DNA of 64,000 bases from Azonexus sp. (GCA_030696345.1 JAUYSK010000022.1:186001-250000); one strand, 5' to 3'. Counted from the stretch's first letter, positions 14,496-23,242 are shown. Numbers and translations are program-made. The notes: generated by a model from the sequence alone, not told the origin.

Positions 14496-17117
14496 CTATT
14501 TCCCGACCTCTTTGCCAACGGCACGCAGTTCCGCTTCCAGCAGCTTGGCCCGGCTGATGTCATTGAAGGTGATGACGACGCCGTCGATGACATTCTCCAG
14601 CGTCCGGTAAGGCATGATCTTGACCTGATACCAGCGTCCGTCGCTGGTGGCGACTTCCCGTTCCGAGAAAACCAGCGTGCGCAGCACATCCTCGGCATCG
14701 CGGAGCAGGTCGGGGTAATCAAGATCGGTGACGATGTCGGACAAGGGGCGACCGACATCGCCCTGAATCAGTTTGAAGAGCCGTGTCGCCTGCGTCGTGA
14801 AGCGCCGGACATGTAGCGCATTGTTGAGGAAGACGGTGGCCATGTCGGTGCTGTTGAGCAGGTTCTTCATGTCGTTGTTGGCGGTCGACAGCTCATCGAC
14901 CTTGGATTGCAGCTCGGTATTCACCGTCTGCAATTCCTCGTTCAGCGACTGCATTTCTTCCTTGGAGGTGGTCAGCTCCTCATTGGCCGACTGCAATTCT
15001 TCATTGGTTGACTGCAATTCCTCGTTGGCCGACTTGAGCTCTTCCTGTGAGCTTTGCATTTCTTCGCGCAGGGTCTGCACGTCTTCGTGCATCTGCAGCA
15101 GCGACTGCTCCAGTTCCGTTTCCCGCTGGCCGCGCTTCGGACCGCGTTTTCCGGCCATGGCAGCCAACTGCTGCGGTGGACTGGCTACATCGGCAAAAAC
15201 CAGCATCACCATGCCGCGCAGGGCAGCAGGTTCGGTGATCGGTTGCACGGTCAGATCAACGACCTGCGTGCCGCCGTTGGTGCCGATGGAGAGGTGACGA
15301 CAGATGATGGTTTCACCGGTACGCAGGGCCTTGGGCAGGGCCAGGGAGATCTCCTGGCGCAAACCCACGCGCGCCATGGCGTGGATATTCCAGTTCACCT
15401 TGCCGGCGGCTGGTTCCAGATACTTGCCGGTGCGACCGCTGATATAGACCAGATCACCGGCGGCCGTGATCAGAACGGCGGCTGGCGAGAATTGCTGGAG
15501 CAGCAGATCATTGGCCAGGTTTTGCAGGTTTGCAGTAACCAGTTCGGGCTTGGTGTCCATGAAGGGCTCGGTTTTGGTGATGAGATCGCGGGTCGGGAAT
15601 TCAAGTGCCTTGGCGCGCAGCAGGCCTTCATTGCGCCGGAACAGCCGTGCCTTGGCTTCCAGTGGCTCGAACAGATCGGTGAAGCCGCCGATCGACTCGG
15701 CGCTGCCCAGCATCAGTACACCGCGGGGTTTGAGGCTGTAATGGAAGAGCGGAAACACCCGCTTTTGCAGCTCGGTGCCGAGGTAGATCAACAGGTTGCG
15801 GCAGGTCAGGATGTCGAGCTTGGTGAACGGCGGGTCCATGATCAGGTCTTGCGGCGCGAACACCACCATCTCGCGGACTTCCTTGCTGACCCGGTAGCCA
15901 TTGCCCTCGTCGATGAAGAAACGCTGCAGACGTTCCGCGGAGACATCGGCCGCGATAGTGGCCGGGTAGATGCCGCGTCGGGCCTTCTCGATGGCATCCG
16001 GGTCGAGATCAGTGGCGAAGATCTGCAGGGAATAGCGAACCGGCAACTGCAACCTGCTGATTACCTCGCGGAAGCTGATCGCCAGCGAGAAAGCCTCTTC
16101 ACCCGTGGAGCACCCTGCCACCCAGGCGCGCAGTACCGCGCCGTCCGGATAGCTGGCAAGCAAATCGGGCAGCACGTTGTCCTGCAGAAAGGACCAAGTG
16201 GCCGGGTCGCGGAAGAAGCTGGTGACGCCGATCAGCAATTCCTTGAACAGCAGATCAACCTCCTGCGGATTCTCCCGCAGGTAGCGCACGTAGTCGGCAA
16301 TCCGGTCGAGTTGATGAATCGCCATGCGGCGTTCGACCCGGCGGTAGACGGTGGTTTTCTTGTAGAGCGAGAAATCGTGGCCGGTACGCGCCCGCAACAG
16401 GATGCAGACCTTGTCGAACGCCGATCTCTGGTCGGCTGTTTCGGTTTCCAGGGAAACCTTGCCAAGCTGGGCGGGCCGTAAATGTTGCAGGGTTTCGATC
16501 AGGCGCCGTGGCAGCGCTTCCGGGGCATCAACGACGTCGGCCAGGCCGGCGGCGATGGCACTCTTGGGCATGCTGTCGAACTTGGCGGTGGGTGGGGCCT
16601 GGACCAGCACCAGACCACCGTATTCCTTGATTGCCCGCAGGCCGAGCGTGCCATCCGACCCCATGCCGGAGAGAATGATGCCGATGGCCTGTTCGCGGCG
16701 GTCTTCAGCCAACGCATGGAAGAAAAAGTCGATCGGCAGGCGCAGGCCGCGCGGGGCCGCGGGTTCAAGCAGGTAGAGGCTGCCGTGCAGGATGGAGATG
16801 TCGGTATTGGGCGGAATGACATAAATACAGTCCGGCTTGACCTTCATGCGGTTTTTGGCCTGCGTCACCGGCATTGCCGTTACCCGCTGCAGCAGTTCGG
16901 ACAGCATGTCCTTGCGGTCAGGGTCGAGATGCTGGATGACGACAAAGGCCATGCCGCTGGCCGGGGGGACGTGGCCAAGAAACTGTTCCAGCGCTTCGAG
17001 TCCGCCGGCCGAGGCGCCGATGGCGACAATTGGGAAGGTCCTGGCTGGCAGCAATGATTCCGTTACCTCCGCCTTGGGTTGGCCGCTGGGCTGGCGCTTC
17101 CTTGCTTCCGCTGGCAT
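14496..17117 (-). CDS. CheB-CheR-PAS fusion signalling protein
   Basis: From the ATG at 17117 (GGGAG 9 nt upstream) the protein has 873 residues; longer in-frame starts at 17198 and 17207 have no clear ribosome site. Domain order: CheB methylesterase (about 28-205; catalytic Ser36 in GASAGG, His63 in QHLDP, Asp154 in GMGSDG), CheR methyltransferase (about 225-490; SAM-binding VAGCSTGEEAFSL and the PPFTKLDILTCRNLLIYL segment), a PAS-like domain (about 530-630), a striking Glu/Ser/Asn-rich coiled coil of repeated EELQSxN units (about 655-745), and a C-terminal PAS domain (about 755-870). No kinase or GGDEF output is attached, and no CheA/CheW or receptor lies nearby. It may modify a receptor in trans or signal by PAS-driven interactions. 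Confidence 0.88.
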   Translation of the reverse strand: MPAEARKRQPSGQPKAEVTESLLPARTFPIVAIGASAGGLEALEQFLGHVPPASGMAFVVIQHLDPDRKDMLSELLQRVTAMPVTQAKNRMKVKPDCIYVIPPNTDISILHGSLYLLEPAAPRGLRLPIDFFFHALAEDRREQAIGIILSGMGSDGTLGLRAIKEYGGLVLVQAPPTAKFDSMPKSAIAAGLADVVDAPEALPRRLIETLQHLRPAQLGKVSLETETADQRSAFDKVCILLRARTGHDFSLYKKTTVYRRVERRMAIHQLDRIADYVRYLRENPQEVDLLFKELLIGVTSFFRDPATWSFLQDNVLPDLLASYPDGAVLRAWVAGCSTGEEAFSLAISFREVISRLQLPVRYSLQIFATDLDPDAIEKARRGIYPATIAADVSAERLQRFFIDEGNGYRVSKEVREMVVFAPQDLIMDPPFTKLDILTCRNLLIYLGTELQKRVFPLFHYSLKPRGVLMLGSAESIGGFTDLFEPLEAKARLFRRNEGLLRAKALEFPTRDLITKTEPFMDTKPELVTANLQNLANDLLLQQFSPAAVLITAAGDLVYISGRTGKYLEPAAGKVNWNIHAMARVGLRQEISLALPKALRTGETIICRHLSIGTNGGTQVVDLTVQPITEPAALRGMVMLVFADVASPPQQLAAMAGKRGPKRGQRETELEQSLLQMHEDVQTLREEMQSSQEELKSANEELQSTNEELQSANEELTTSKEEMQSLNEELQTVNTELQSKVDELSTANNDMKNLLNSTDMATVFLNNALHVRRFTTQATRLFKLIQGDVGRPLSDIVTDLDYPDLLRDAEDVLRTLVFSEREVATSDGRWYQVKIMPYRTLENVIDGVVITFNDISRAKLLEAELRAVGKEVGK

Positions 17118-17286
17118 TGGTTCGTACTCCCGGGAATGTGTTCTTGTCTCAGTACGAGGCAGGGTATCAGACTTCACGGAGTTGCCTCTGCTAGTCATGG
17201 AAGCCACGCAGCTTAGCCCTGAAAGGCCGGCGTGTATGTACGTGTGGAAACATAGCGAATCTGCTTGGCGCGGCAGTAAATCCGAC

Positions 17287-17306
17287 TATGTGCGCAATCG
17301 CACATA
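17287..17306. promoter_or_regulatory. 20-bp inverted repeat, copy 1 (best palindrome of the series)
   Basis: TATGTGCG-CAAT-CGCACATA: 8-bp perfect arms. Ends 90 bp before the start of the Crp-PAS-GGDEF fusion gene; likely its own binding site. See the regulon finding. Confidence 0.75.
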
Positions 17307-17396
17307 AATAAAAACCGATCTGGACTATGCTGCTTCAATAGGACGTACTTCGCGTCACTCCAGATGCGCCGCAATCAATGTCCGTAAGGGAGTCCA

Positions 17397-19940
17397 ATGT
17401 CGTCGGAATCAATCCAAAGCCCCCGGCAGAACCGCATTCTGGCCGCACTGACGGCCAATGATTACGCGCGCCTGCAGGATGACCTTGAACTCGTTGAACT
17501 GACGCTGGGCCAGGTACTTTTCGAGTCCGGGGACAGCCCGGCCTACGTTTATTTTCCGGCCACCTGCATCGTTTCGCTGGTTTTCAACACCCGCAAAGGG
17601 GCCTCAGCCGAACTGGCGATCACCGGCAATGACGGCCTGGTTGGCGTTCCGCTGGTGCTCGGCGGCGATACCACGACGCACCGTGCAGTAATCCAGAGTG
17701 CCGGAACCGCCTATCGCCTGAAGATTGAAATCATGCGCTGGGAGCTCGATCAGGGCGGTGAGTTGCAGCATCTCGCCTTGCGCTACACGCAAGCCCTGAT
17801 GACGCAGATGGCGCAGAGTGTTGTCTGCAATCGGCACCACTCCGTGGATCAGCAGTTGTGCCGCTGGCTGCTGCTCAGCCTTGACCGCTTGCCGGGCAAT
17901 CAGCTGAACATGACGCAGGAACTGATCGGCAACATGCTGGGGGTGCGGCGTGAGGCGGTGACCGAAGCGGCCGGAAAATTGCAGTCGGCCGGGCTGATCC
18001 ATTACAGCCGGGGGCGAATCACTGTCGTTGATCGACCGGGTCTGGAGGCTCGGGCCTGCGAATGTTATGCCGTGGTCAAGGCGGAATACGCCCGCCTGTT
18101 CAATATTCACCCGCCGGTACGTTTGAAGAGTCGCGGCAGGCCAAATCCGGAAAGCATCCGCAAACGGGCCGAGGCGCGCCTGATGCAGGCGGCACCGACG
18201 AAGCCAATGACAGCCTGGGACAATGCGCAACTGGTGCATGAGTTGCAGGTGCATCAGATCGAGCTCGAAATGCACAATGAAGAGCTGCGCAATGCCTATG
18301 ACGAAGCGGACGCCCTGCGCGATCGCTATGCCGACATTTACGACTTTGCCCCGGTTGGCTATTTCACCCTCAACCAGCAGGGCGTCATCCTTGACATGAA
18401 TCTGGCCGGTTCGATCCTGCTTGGCATCAAGGGCTCGCAGAAGGGGCGGCACCGCTTTGCGGCACATGTGGCGCCAGATGACCTGGCGGAATTTACCCGG
18501 TTTTTTGATGATGTGTTGCGGGCCAGGCACAAGATGGTTTGTGAGATTTTGCTTGCAGGGACCGTCCACCGCAGCACTGCCCACGTCAAGATCGAAGCCG
18601 TGCCCGACGAGAGCGGCGAAGAGTGCCGCATGGTGGTGATGGATATTTCGGCCGAAAAGCTGGCCAAGATGGCTTTGAGTTTGCGCGATGAATACCAGCG
18701 CGCCGTGCTCGATAATTTTCCTTTCATGGTCTGGCTGAAGGACGCCGAGTCTCGCTTCCTTGCGGTCAACTCGCCGCTTGCCAAGACCTTCGGCTGGCCT
18801 TCGCCGGAGGCGTTGATCGGAAAAACGGACTTCGATCTCGTCAGCGCGCCAGATGCCGAGAAGTTTCAGGCAGAAGATTACGCCACCCTCATCTCCGGTG
18901 AAGCCAATAATGTAGTTCGGCTGATCGACATCGGCGATCAGCAGATCTGGATGGAGACCTACAAGTCACCGGTCCATCTGGCCGGGCAGCTGATTGGTAC
19001 GGTCGGCTTTGCCCGCGATGTCACGGAGCGCCACCATATTCAGCAGGCACTGAAAAAATCCGAGAAGCGCTACCGCAGTTTCATCGAGAAATTGCCACTC
19101 AGTGTTGCCATTCTGCAAGATGGTGTTCTCCGCTACATCAATCCGAAAGGGCTCGAGCTGATCGGCTACACGGCCGACGATTGCGTCGAAAAATCCTTCA
19201 TGCCGCTGATCTGTGAGGCGGATCGCCAATGGGCGACCGATGTTCACAAGGCGCATTCGCTGGGCGAACTGGCGACGAGCAGTTCCGAGGTCAGGCTGGT
19301 CAGCAAGGCCGGGCGATTGATCGATTGCCTGTTGAATGTCAGCCTCGTCGAATGGGAGGGCCGGCTTGCGGTGCTGGTGACTTTCGAAGATGTCACTGCG
19401 AAAAAGCTGCTGGAAGCAGAGTTGCAGCGCCAGGCAAGCTTCGACGCACTGACCGAGCTGGCTACCCGACAACATTTCCTGGCGCATATGGAACAGGCGC
19501 TTTCCCGGCTTAAACGGGGTATCGATAGCGAAGTGGCCATACTGGTGCTCGACCTCGACAGATTTCGGTCAATCAACGACGCCGTCGGCCAATTGGCGGG
19601 CGATGCCATATTGCGTCTCTTCTCGGCGTTGATTCGCGAAGAATTGCGCCAGGTAGATTTCGCCGCCCGACTCGACAACGACAACTTTGCCGTGTTGGTA
19701 CCCGGCGACCTGGCGGCCGCACGCACTTTCGCCGAGCGCCTGCACAGCAAGGCTGCCGGGACATCAGTCAGCATCGGTGGCCGGCAGGTATCGATCAAGG
19801 TCAGTATCGGTATCGCCGGGATGAAGGCCGAGGATGTGTCGTCAGATCAAGGATTCCTGCTGGCAGAAAAGGCGTTGGCCAGCGCCAAGCGCGCCGGCGG
19901 CGACCGGATCGCCATGGCAGGAGATTCCGTCATCGCCTGA
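17397..19940 (+). CDS. Crp/Fnr-type transcription regulator fused to three PAS domains and a degenerate GGDEF domain
   Basis: An 847-residue fusion. Residues 1-135 are a cNMP-binding-like beta-barrel (VLFESGDSPAYVYFPATCIVS), without the usual cAMP phosphate cassette. Residues 169-212 are a Crp-type winged helix-turn-helix (TQELIGNMLGVRREAVTEAAG). A coiled coil (275-310) leads into PAS1 (310-425), PAS2 (433-555), PAS3 (560-675) and a GGDEF-fold domain (685-840) whose signature is DNDNF at 760-764, so diguanylate cyclase activity is unlikely. The first 235 residues closely resemble the free-standing regulator at 43049. A perfect 20-bp palindrome lies 90 bp upstream and a strong terminator follows. 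I infer a DNA-binding sensor whose PAS domains control its output. Confidence 0.85.
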   Translation: MSSESIQSPRQNRILAALTANDYARLQDDLELVELTLGQVLFESGDSPAYVYFPATCIVSLVFNTRKGASAELAITGNDGLVGVPLVLGGDTTTHRAVIQSAGTAYRLKIEIMRWELDQGGELQHLALRYTQALMTQMAQSVVCNRHHSVDQQLCRWLLLSLDRLPGNQLNMTQELIGNMLGVRREAVTEAAGKLQSAGLIHYSRGRITVVDRPGLEARACECYAVVKAEYARLFNIHPPVRLKSRGRPNPESIRKRAEARLMQAAPTKPMTAWDNAQLVHELQVHQIELEMHNEELRNAYDEADALRDRYADIYDFAPVGYFTLNQQGVILDMNLAGSILLGIKGSQKGRHRFAAHVAPDDLAEFTRFFDDVLRARHKMVCEILLAGTVHRSTAHVKIEAVPDESGEECRMVVMDISAEKLAKMALSLRDEYQRAVLDNFPFMVWLKDAESRFLAVNSPLAKTFGWPSPEALIGKTDFDLVSAPDAEKFQAEDYATLISGEANNVVRLIDIGDQQIWMETYKSPVHLAGQLIGTVGFARDVTERHHIQQALKKSEKRYRSFIEKLPLSVAILQDGVLRYINPKGLELIGYTADDCVEKSFMPLICEADRQWATDVHKAHSLGELATSSSEVRLVSKAGRLIDCLLNVSLVEWEGRLAVLVTFEDVTAKKLLEAELQRQASFDALTELATRQHFLAHMEQALSRLKRGIDSEVAILVLDLDRFRSINDAVGQLAGDAILRLFSALIREELRQVDFAARLDNDNFAVLVPGDLAAARTFAERLHSKAAGTSVSIGGRQVSIKVSIGIAGMKAEDVSSDQGFLLAEKALASAKRAGGDRIAMAGDSVIA

Positions 19941-19950
19941 GTTCGGCCGC

Positions 19951-19970
19951 TATGTGCGCCATCAGACAGA
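19951..19970. promoter_or_regulatory. 20-bp inverted repeat, copy 2 (weaker right arm)
   Basis: TATGTGCG-CCAT-CAGACAGA, 10 bp after the stop of the fusion gene and about 80 bp before a terminator. Its target is unclear: it could serve the BON gene 269 bp away or a short transcript ending at the terminator. Confidence 0.5.
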
Positions 19971-20048
19971 ACGGAACGCAGAACGGCAGGATTATGCATG
20001 CAGGCATCCGTTCCCCCGCCCCCCTCTTTACGGATGCCTTGAGTACTT

Positions 20049-20084
20049 TGCCCAGCGCGGCCTGACCGCCCTGGGCATTTTTTT
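20049..20084 (+). terminator. Rho-independent terminator
   Basis: Stem TGCCCAG / CTGGGCA with a 15-nt GC-rich loop that can pair further, followed by seven T residues. It ends the fusion-gene transcript, or a short RNA starting near 19970. Confidence 0.85.
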
Positions 20085-20145
20085 GCCCGAAGGGGCAGCT
20101 TATAAAATCGTTACCCCGGCCCATGCCCTGGTTCTGCCACAAGGA

Positions 20146-20165
20146 TGTGTTTGCCATCGCACAGA
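20146..20165. promoter_or_regulatory. 20-bp inverted repeat, copy 3
   Basis: TGTGTTTG-CCAT-CGCACAGA, downstream of the terminator and 74 bp before the BON lipoprotein start. Confidence 0.6.
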
Positions 20166-20239
20166 CCAGCGGCGGTCTGTCGGCGAGAGTCTTCAGCAGC
20201 GTCATTAACCGATGACCCACGACTGGAGAAGGATTTCAA

Positions 20240-20584
20240 ATGAATACATCCACCGCACTACGTTTTGTCGGACCACTGTTTCTTGGCGTGACCTCGCTCA
20301 TTCTGGTGGGTTGCAACAAGGCGCCGGAGAAAATTGTTACGCCGGCGCCAGCCAATGTGGCAGTGGCAGAGATCAGCGACAACGACCTGACAACGAAGGT
20401 CAAGACGACCCTGCTCCTTGATCCTGCGTTGAAGGGCTTTGACATCGTTGTCGTGGCAAAGAAAGGCGATGTTCGCCTGAGCGGGGTGGTCGATACCCAA
20501 AGCCAGATTGAACAGGCGAGATCATTGGTTCGTGGCATTGATGGTGTTCACACCCTGCACGATGAGCTGACCGTCAAGAAATAA
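20240..20584 (+). CDS. BON domain lipoprotein (OsmY-like)
   Basis: A 114-residue lipoprotein with lipobox LILVGC (Cys25) and one BON domain (about 43-112): DNDLTTKVKTTLLLDP, then VRLSGVVDTQSQIEQARSLVRGIDGV and a final HDELTVK strand. BON domains bind phospholipid membranes; OsmY and similar proteins protect the envelope during osmotic or surface stress. Outer-membrane anchoring is inferred. A copy of the 20-bp repeat lies 74 bp upstream. It is followed 101 bp later by the VIT1-type transporter. Confidence 0.85.
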   Translation: MNTSTALRFVGPLFLGVTSLILVGCNKAPEKIVTPAPANVAVAEISDNDLTTKVKTTLLLDPALKGFDIVVVAKKGDVRLSGVVDTQSQIEQARSLVRGIDGVHTLHDELTVKK

Positions 20585-20606
20585 ACGGACAGAGATGTTG
20601 GGCGGC

Positions 20607-20620
20607 CTGATCAAGATCAG
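20607..20620. promoter_or_regulatory. candidate FNR/ANR-type site
   Basis: CTGATCAAGATCAG is a perfect 14-bp palindrome with the FNR geometry (TGAT-N4-ATCA), differing from the consensus TTGAT-N4-ATCAA at the outer bases. It ends 65 bp before the VIT1-type gene. Only a candidate. Confidence 0.35.
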
Positions 20621-20685
20621 AAAAATCAGGGTCATCCCGCCTGCACTGGCCATCCCGGCTGGCTTGCCAGAAAAGGAGATACGTC

Positions 20686-21375
20686 ATGCGACATGCTGAA
20701 AAGCACCGGGCGGAACGAATCGGTTGGCTACGTGCGGCCGTACTTGGTGCAAACGACGGTATTGTTTCCACGGCCAGTCTCGTTCTCGGCGTTGTGGCGG
20801 CGGGGGCTAATTCAAGCAATATTCTGATCGCCGGCGTTGCCGGCCTGGTTGCCGGCGCGACCTCAATGGCGGCTGGCGAATACGTTTCCGTCAGTTCGCA
20901 GGCCGATACCGAAAATGCCGATCTGGATCGGGAACGACGGGAACTGGCGCTCGATCCGGAACATGAACACGCCGAATTGTCGGCGATTTACATCGAGCGT
21001 GGCCTCGACGGCGGATTGGCTGCCCAGGCGGCCACACAGTTGATGGCACATGATGCCCTTGGCGCTCATGCCCGTGACGAACTGGGCATGTCTGCGACGA
21101 TGAGTGCCCGGCCGCTTCAGGCGGCGCTGACGTCAGCCGCTACTTTTTCGGTGGGGGCCGCCTTGCCTCTGCTGATTGTCCTGCTGGTGCCTGCCTCTGC
21201 GCTGGTCTGGGCCATCTCGGGCAGTTCACTGCTGTTTCTTGCGTTGCTGGGCGCTCTTTCAGCCAGTGCCGGCGGCGCCCCCGTGTTCCTGGCGGCGTTC
21301 CGGGTGACTTTCTGGGGTGCCCTGGCGATGGGCCTGACGGCTGGGGTTGGCACCTTGTTTGGTGTCGCCGCCTGA
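20686..21375 (+). CDS. VIT1/CCC1 family iron/manganese transporter
   Basis: A 229-residue membrane protein of the vacuolar iron transporter family. Signatures are the N-terminal RIGWLRAAVLGANDGIVSTASLVLGV helix (core GANDGIVS), a second helix GLVAGATSMAAGEYVSVSSQ, the acidic cytoplasmic metal-binding insert (DTENADLDRERRELALDPEHE, cut here at the core RRELALDPEHE), and three C-terminal helices. It should move Fe2+ or Mn2+ out of the cytoplasm. AAGGAG lies 8 nt before the ATG. A possible FNR-type palindrome precedes it, which would suit iron handling at low oxygen. Confidence 0.9.
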   Translation: MRHAEKHRAERIGWLRAAVLGANDGIVSTASLVLGVVAAGANSSNILIAGVAGLVAGATSMAAGEYVSVSSQADTENADLDRERRELALDPEHEHAELSAIYIERGLDGGLAAQAATQLMAHDALGAHARDELGMSATMSARPLQAALTSAATFSVGAALPLLIVLLVPASALVWAISGSSLLFLALLGALSASAGGAPVFLAAFRVTFWGALAMGLTAGVGTLFGVAA

Positions 21376-21384
21376 TTTTATTTT

Positions 21385-21404
21385 TATGTGCGCCAGCGGA
21401 CAGA
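21385..21404. promoter_or_regulatory. 20-bp inverted repeat, copy 4
   Basis: TATGTGCG-CCAG-CGGACAGA, 143 bp before the Cys-repeat protein gene that heads a four-gene run. A separate hairpin (ACGGCGCA/TGCGCCGT, 21449-21469) lies between the site and the gene and could be a leader structure. Confidence 0.65.
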
Positions 21405-21547
21405 GACCAATTTGCTTCGCCAGTAGCCTTAATTCATCGGAGCCAAAAACGGCGCAACTTCTGCGCCGTGGTCTTGGCGAAGAAAACTGCCGGCCCGGCA
21501 TTGCTTGCCCGGGTGGCTGTCCCAGGGTCAACCCATCGAGGAATAAC

Positions 21548-22162
21548 ATGAAAAAAATTACCATCAATACGATCGCTCTGGCGATCACCCTTGCTTTCAG
21601 TGCCGGTGCGATGGCTGAAGGTATGTCCAAGACCGACTTCAAGGCAGCCAAGGACAAGATCTCCGCCGAATACAAGACGGCCAAGTCGAGCTGTGGCTCG
21701 TTGTCAGGCAATGCGAATGATGTCTGTGTCGAGCAAGCCAAGGGCACCGAGAAGATTGCTCTGGCCGAACTCAATGCCACTTACAAACCGGGCAAGGAAT
21801 CCCGTTATGACGCACGCGTCGCCAAGGCCGAGGCTGACTACGGCGTTGCCAAGGAAAAATGTGACGACCTGGCTGGCAATACGAAGGACGTCTGCGTGAA
21901 GGAAGCCAAGGCTGCCGAGACCGCTGCCAAGGCTGATGCCAAGTCGCAGATGAAGACGGCTGATGCCAATGCCACGGCCAACGAGAAGACAGCTGAAGCA
22001 CGTAGTGATGCCAGCAAGAAGAGCACCGATGCCCGCATGGACGCTTCTGCCGACAAGACCGATGCCCAGTACGCCGTTGCCAAGGAAAAGTGCGATGCCT
22101 ATTCCGGCGCAGCCAAGGATAGCTGTGTGGACAAGGCCAAGCTGAGCTACGGCAAGAAGTAA
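21548..22162 (+). CDS. periplasmic protein with three cysteine-pair repeats
   Basis: The ATG at 21548 follows a GAGGAATAAC leader and gives a clean signal peptide (MKKITINTIALAITLAFSAGAMA), 204 residues in all. The mature protein is Lys/Ala/Asp-rich and helical. It contains three repeats of the form YxxAKxxC-x10-C-x3-AK: near residues 38-60 (SSCGSLSGNANDVCVEQAK), 100-125 (EKCDDLAGNTKDVCVKEAK) and 178-200 (EKCDAYSGAAKDSCVDKAK). Each pair could form a disulfide in the periplasm. The middle (about 125-175) is a charged helix with little hydrophobicity. Related proteins are annotated only as hypothetical. It heads a run of four small envelope genes ending at the terminator 23146-23188. Confidence 0.75.
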   Translation: MKKITINTIALAITLAFSAGAMAEGMSKTDFKAAKDKISAEYKTAKSSCGSLSGNANDVCVEQAKGTEKIALAELNATYKPGKESRYDARVAKAEADYGVAKEKCDDLAGNTKDVCVKEAKAAETAAKADAKSQMKTADANATANEKTAEARSDASKKSTDARMDASADKTDAQYAVAKEKCDAYSGAAKDSCVDKAKLSYGKK

Positions 22163-22205
22163 TTTCCGCTTGATCAATTGCCAGGTCAGGTTTGAAAGCT
22201 AATTC

Positions 22206-22230
22206 GTCATTCCCGCTTTTGTGGGGTGAC
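22206..22230. repeat. short copy of a GTCATTCCCGC palindromic repeat
   Basis: GTCATTCCCGC ... GTGGGGTGAC forms an imperfect hairpin. It is the compact relative of the element at 27058-27118 and lies just before the OsmB-like ribosome site. Confidence 0.45.
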
Positions 22231-22251
22231 CGATATCAAAGAGGTAATCCC

Positions 22252-22467
22252 ATGAAAGTTATGCAGCGAAATCTGACCCGGGCAGTTGCCGTCGCCATGT
22301 TGCTCGGACTGGGGGCTTGTTCCGGCATGTCACAGCAAGGCCAGAACACAGCCATCGGCGCGGGGGTCGGCGCGATTGGCGGCTCCGTCCTGACTGGCGG
22401 CAGTACGGCCGGAACCGTAGGCGGTGCAGTCGTTGGCGGTGTTATCGGCCACGAAGTCACCAAGTAA
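22252..22467 (+). CDS. osmB: glycine-zipper small lipoprotein, OsmB-like
   Basis: A 71-residue lipoprotein, the same size as E. coli OsmB (72). The signal peptide ends with lipobox LGLGAC (Cys near residue 23). The mature part contains a glycine zipper (GAGVGAIGGSVLTGG ... GGAVVGGVIGHEV), which forms a tight hydrophobic helical pair in a membrane. OsmB is an osmotically induced outer-membrane lipoprotein under RpoS and Rcs control in E. coli; the role here is inferred by similarity. AGAGG precedes the ATG. Confidence 0.75.
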   Translation: MKVMQRNLTRAVAVAMLLGLGACSGMSQQGQNTAIGAGVGAIGGSVLTGGSTAGTVGGAVVGGVIGHEVTK

Positions 22468-22490
22468 CTCGAATTGATGAGGAGAAGACC

Positions 22491-22688
22491 ATGATCAAAC
22501 TCGGAAAGGCTGCCACAACGGCTGTCGTCATGAGTGCCTTGCTCGCCGCGCTGTATGGCTGCGAGAAGAAGGAAGGTCCGATGGAAAAGGCTGGCAAGGA
22601 AGTCGACAAGGCAGCCGTATCCGCCGGACAACAGGTCGAAAAAGCTGGTGACAAAATCCAGGATGCGGCCAACGGCAACAAAAAATAA
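22491..22688 (+). CDS. small lysine-rich lipoprotein, 65 residues
   Basis: Signal peptide with lipobox ALYGC (Cys near 24), then a short, highly charged helix with repeated EKAGKEVDKAA / QQVEKAGDKIQDAA units, ending NGNKK. This amphipathic 11-residue-like periodicity resembles LEA-type or entericidin-like stress peptides. GAGGAG lies 7 nt before the ATG. It lies 23 bp after the OsmB-like gene and is likely co-transcribed. Confidence 0.65.
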   Translation: MIKLGKAATTAVVMSALLAALYGCEKKEGPMEKAGKEVDKAAVSAGQQVEKAGDKIQDAANGNKK

Positions 22689-23114
<426 letters not shown>

Positions 23115-23145
23115 GTCGCCTGGTCTGAATATCGGCTGAACGACA

Positions 23146-23188
23146 TGAATTCCCGCACCGGGATTCCGCTGCGGGAATTCACGTTTTT
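23146..23188 (+). terminator. Rho-independent terminator closing the four-gene run
   Basis: An 11-bp perfect stem TGAATTCCCGC / GCGGGAATTCA, followed by CG and five T residues. It ends the run that starts with the Cys-repeat protein. Confidence 0.85.
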
Positions 23189-23242
23189 GGCGTGGCAACG
23201 CGTTCAGGTCCCAATCACCCTGTTGAAAACTGGATTTCCATC

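Noticed and set aside
15054..16481. 475-codon open frame on the plus strand
   Set aside because: It is antisense to the CheB-CheR coding region and is rich in Gln/Gly/Arg without domain pattern.
17397..19940. Active diguanylate cyclase
   Set aside because: The GGDEF signature is replaced by DNDNF, removing the glycines needed for GTP binding in active enzymes.
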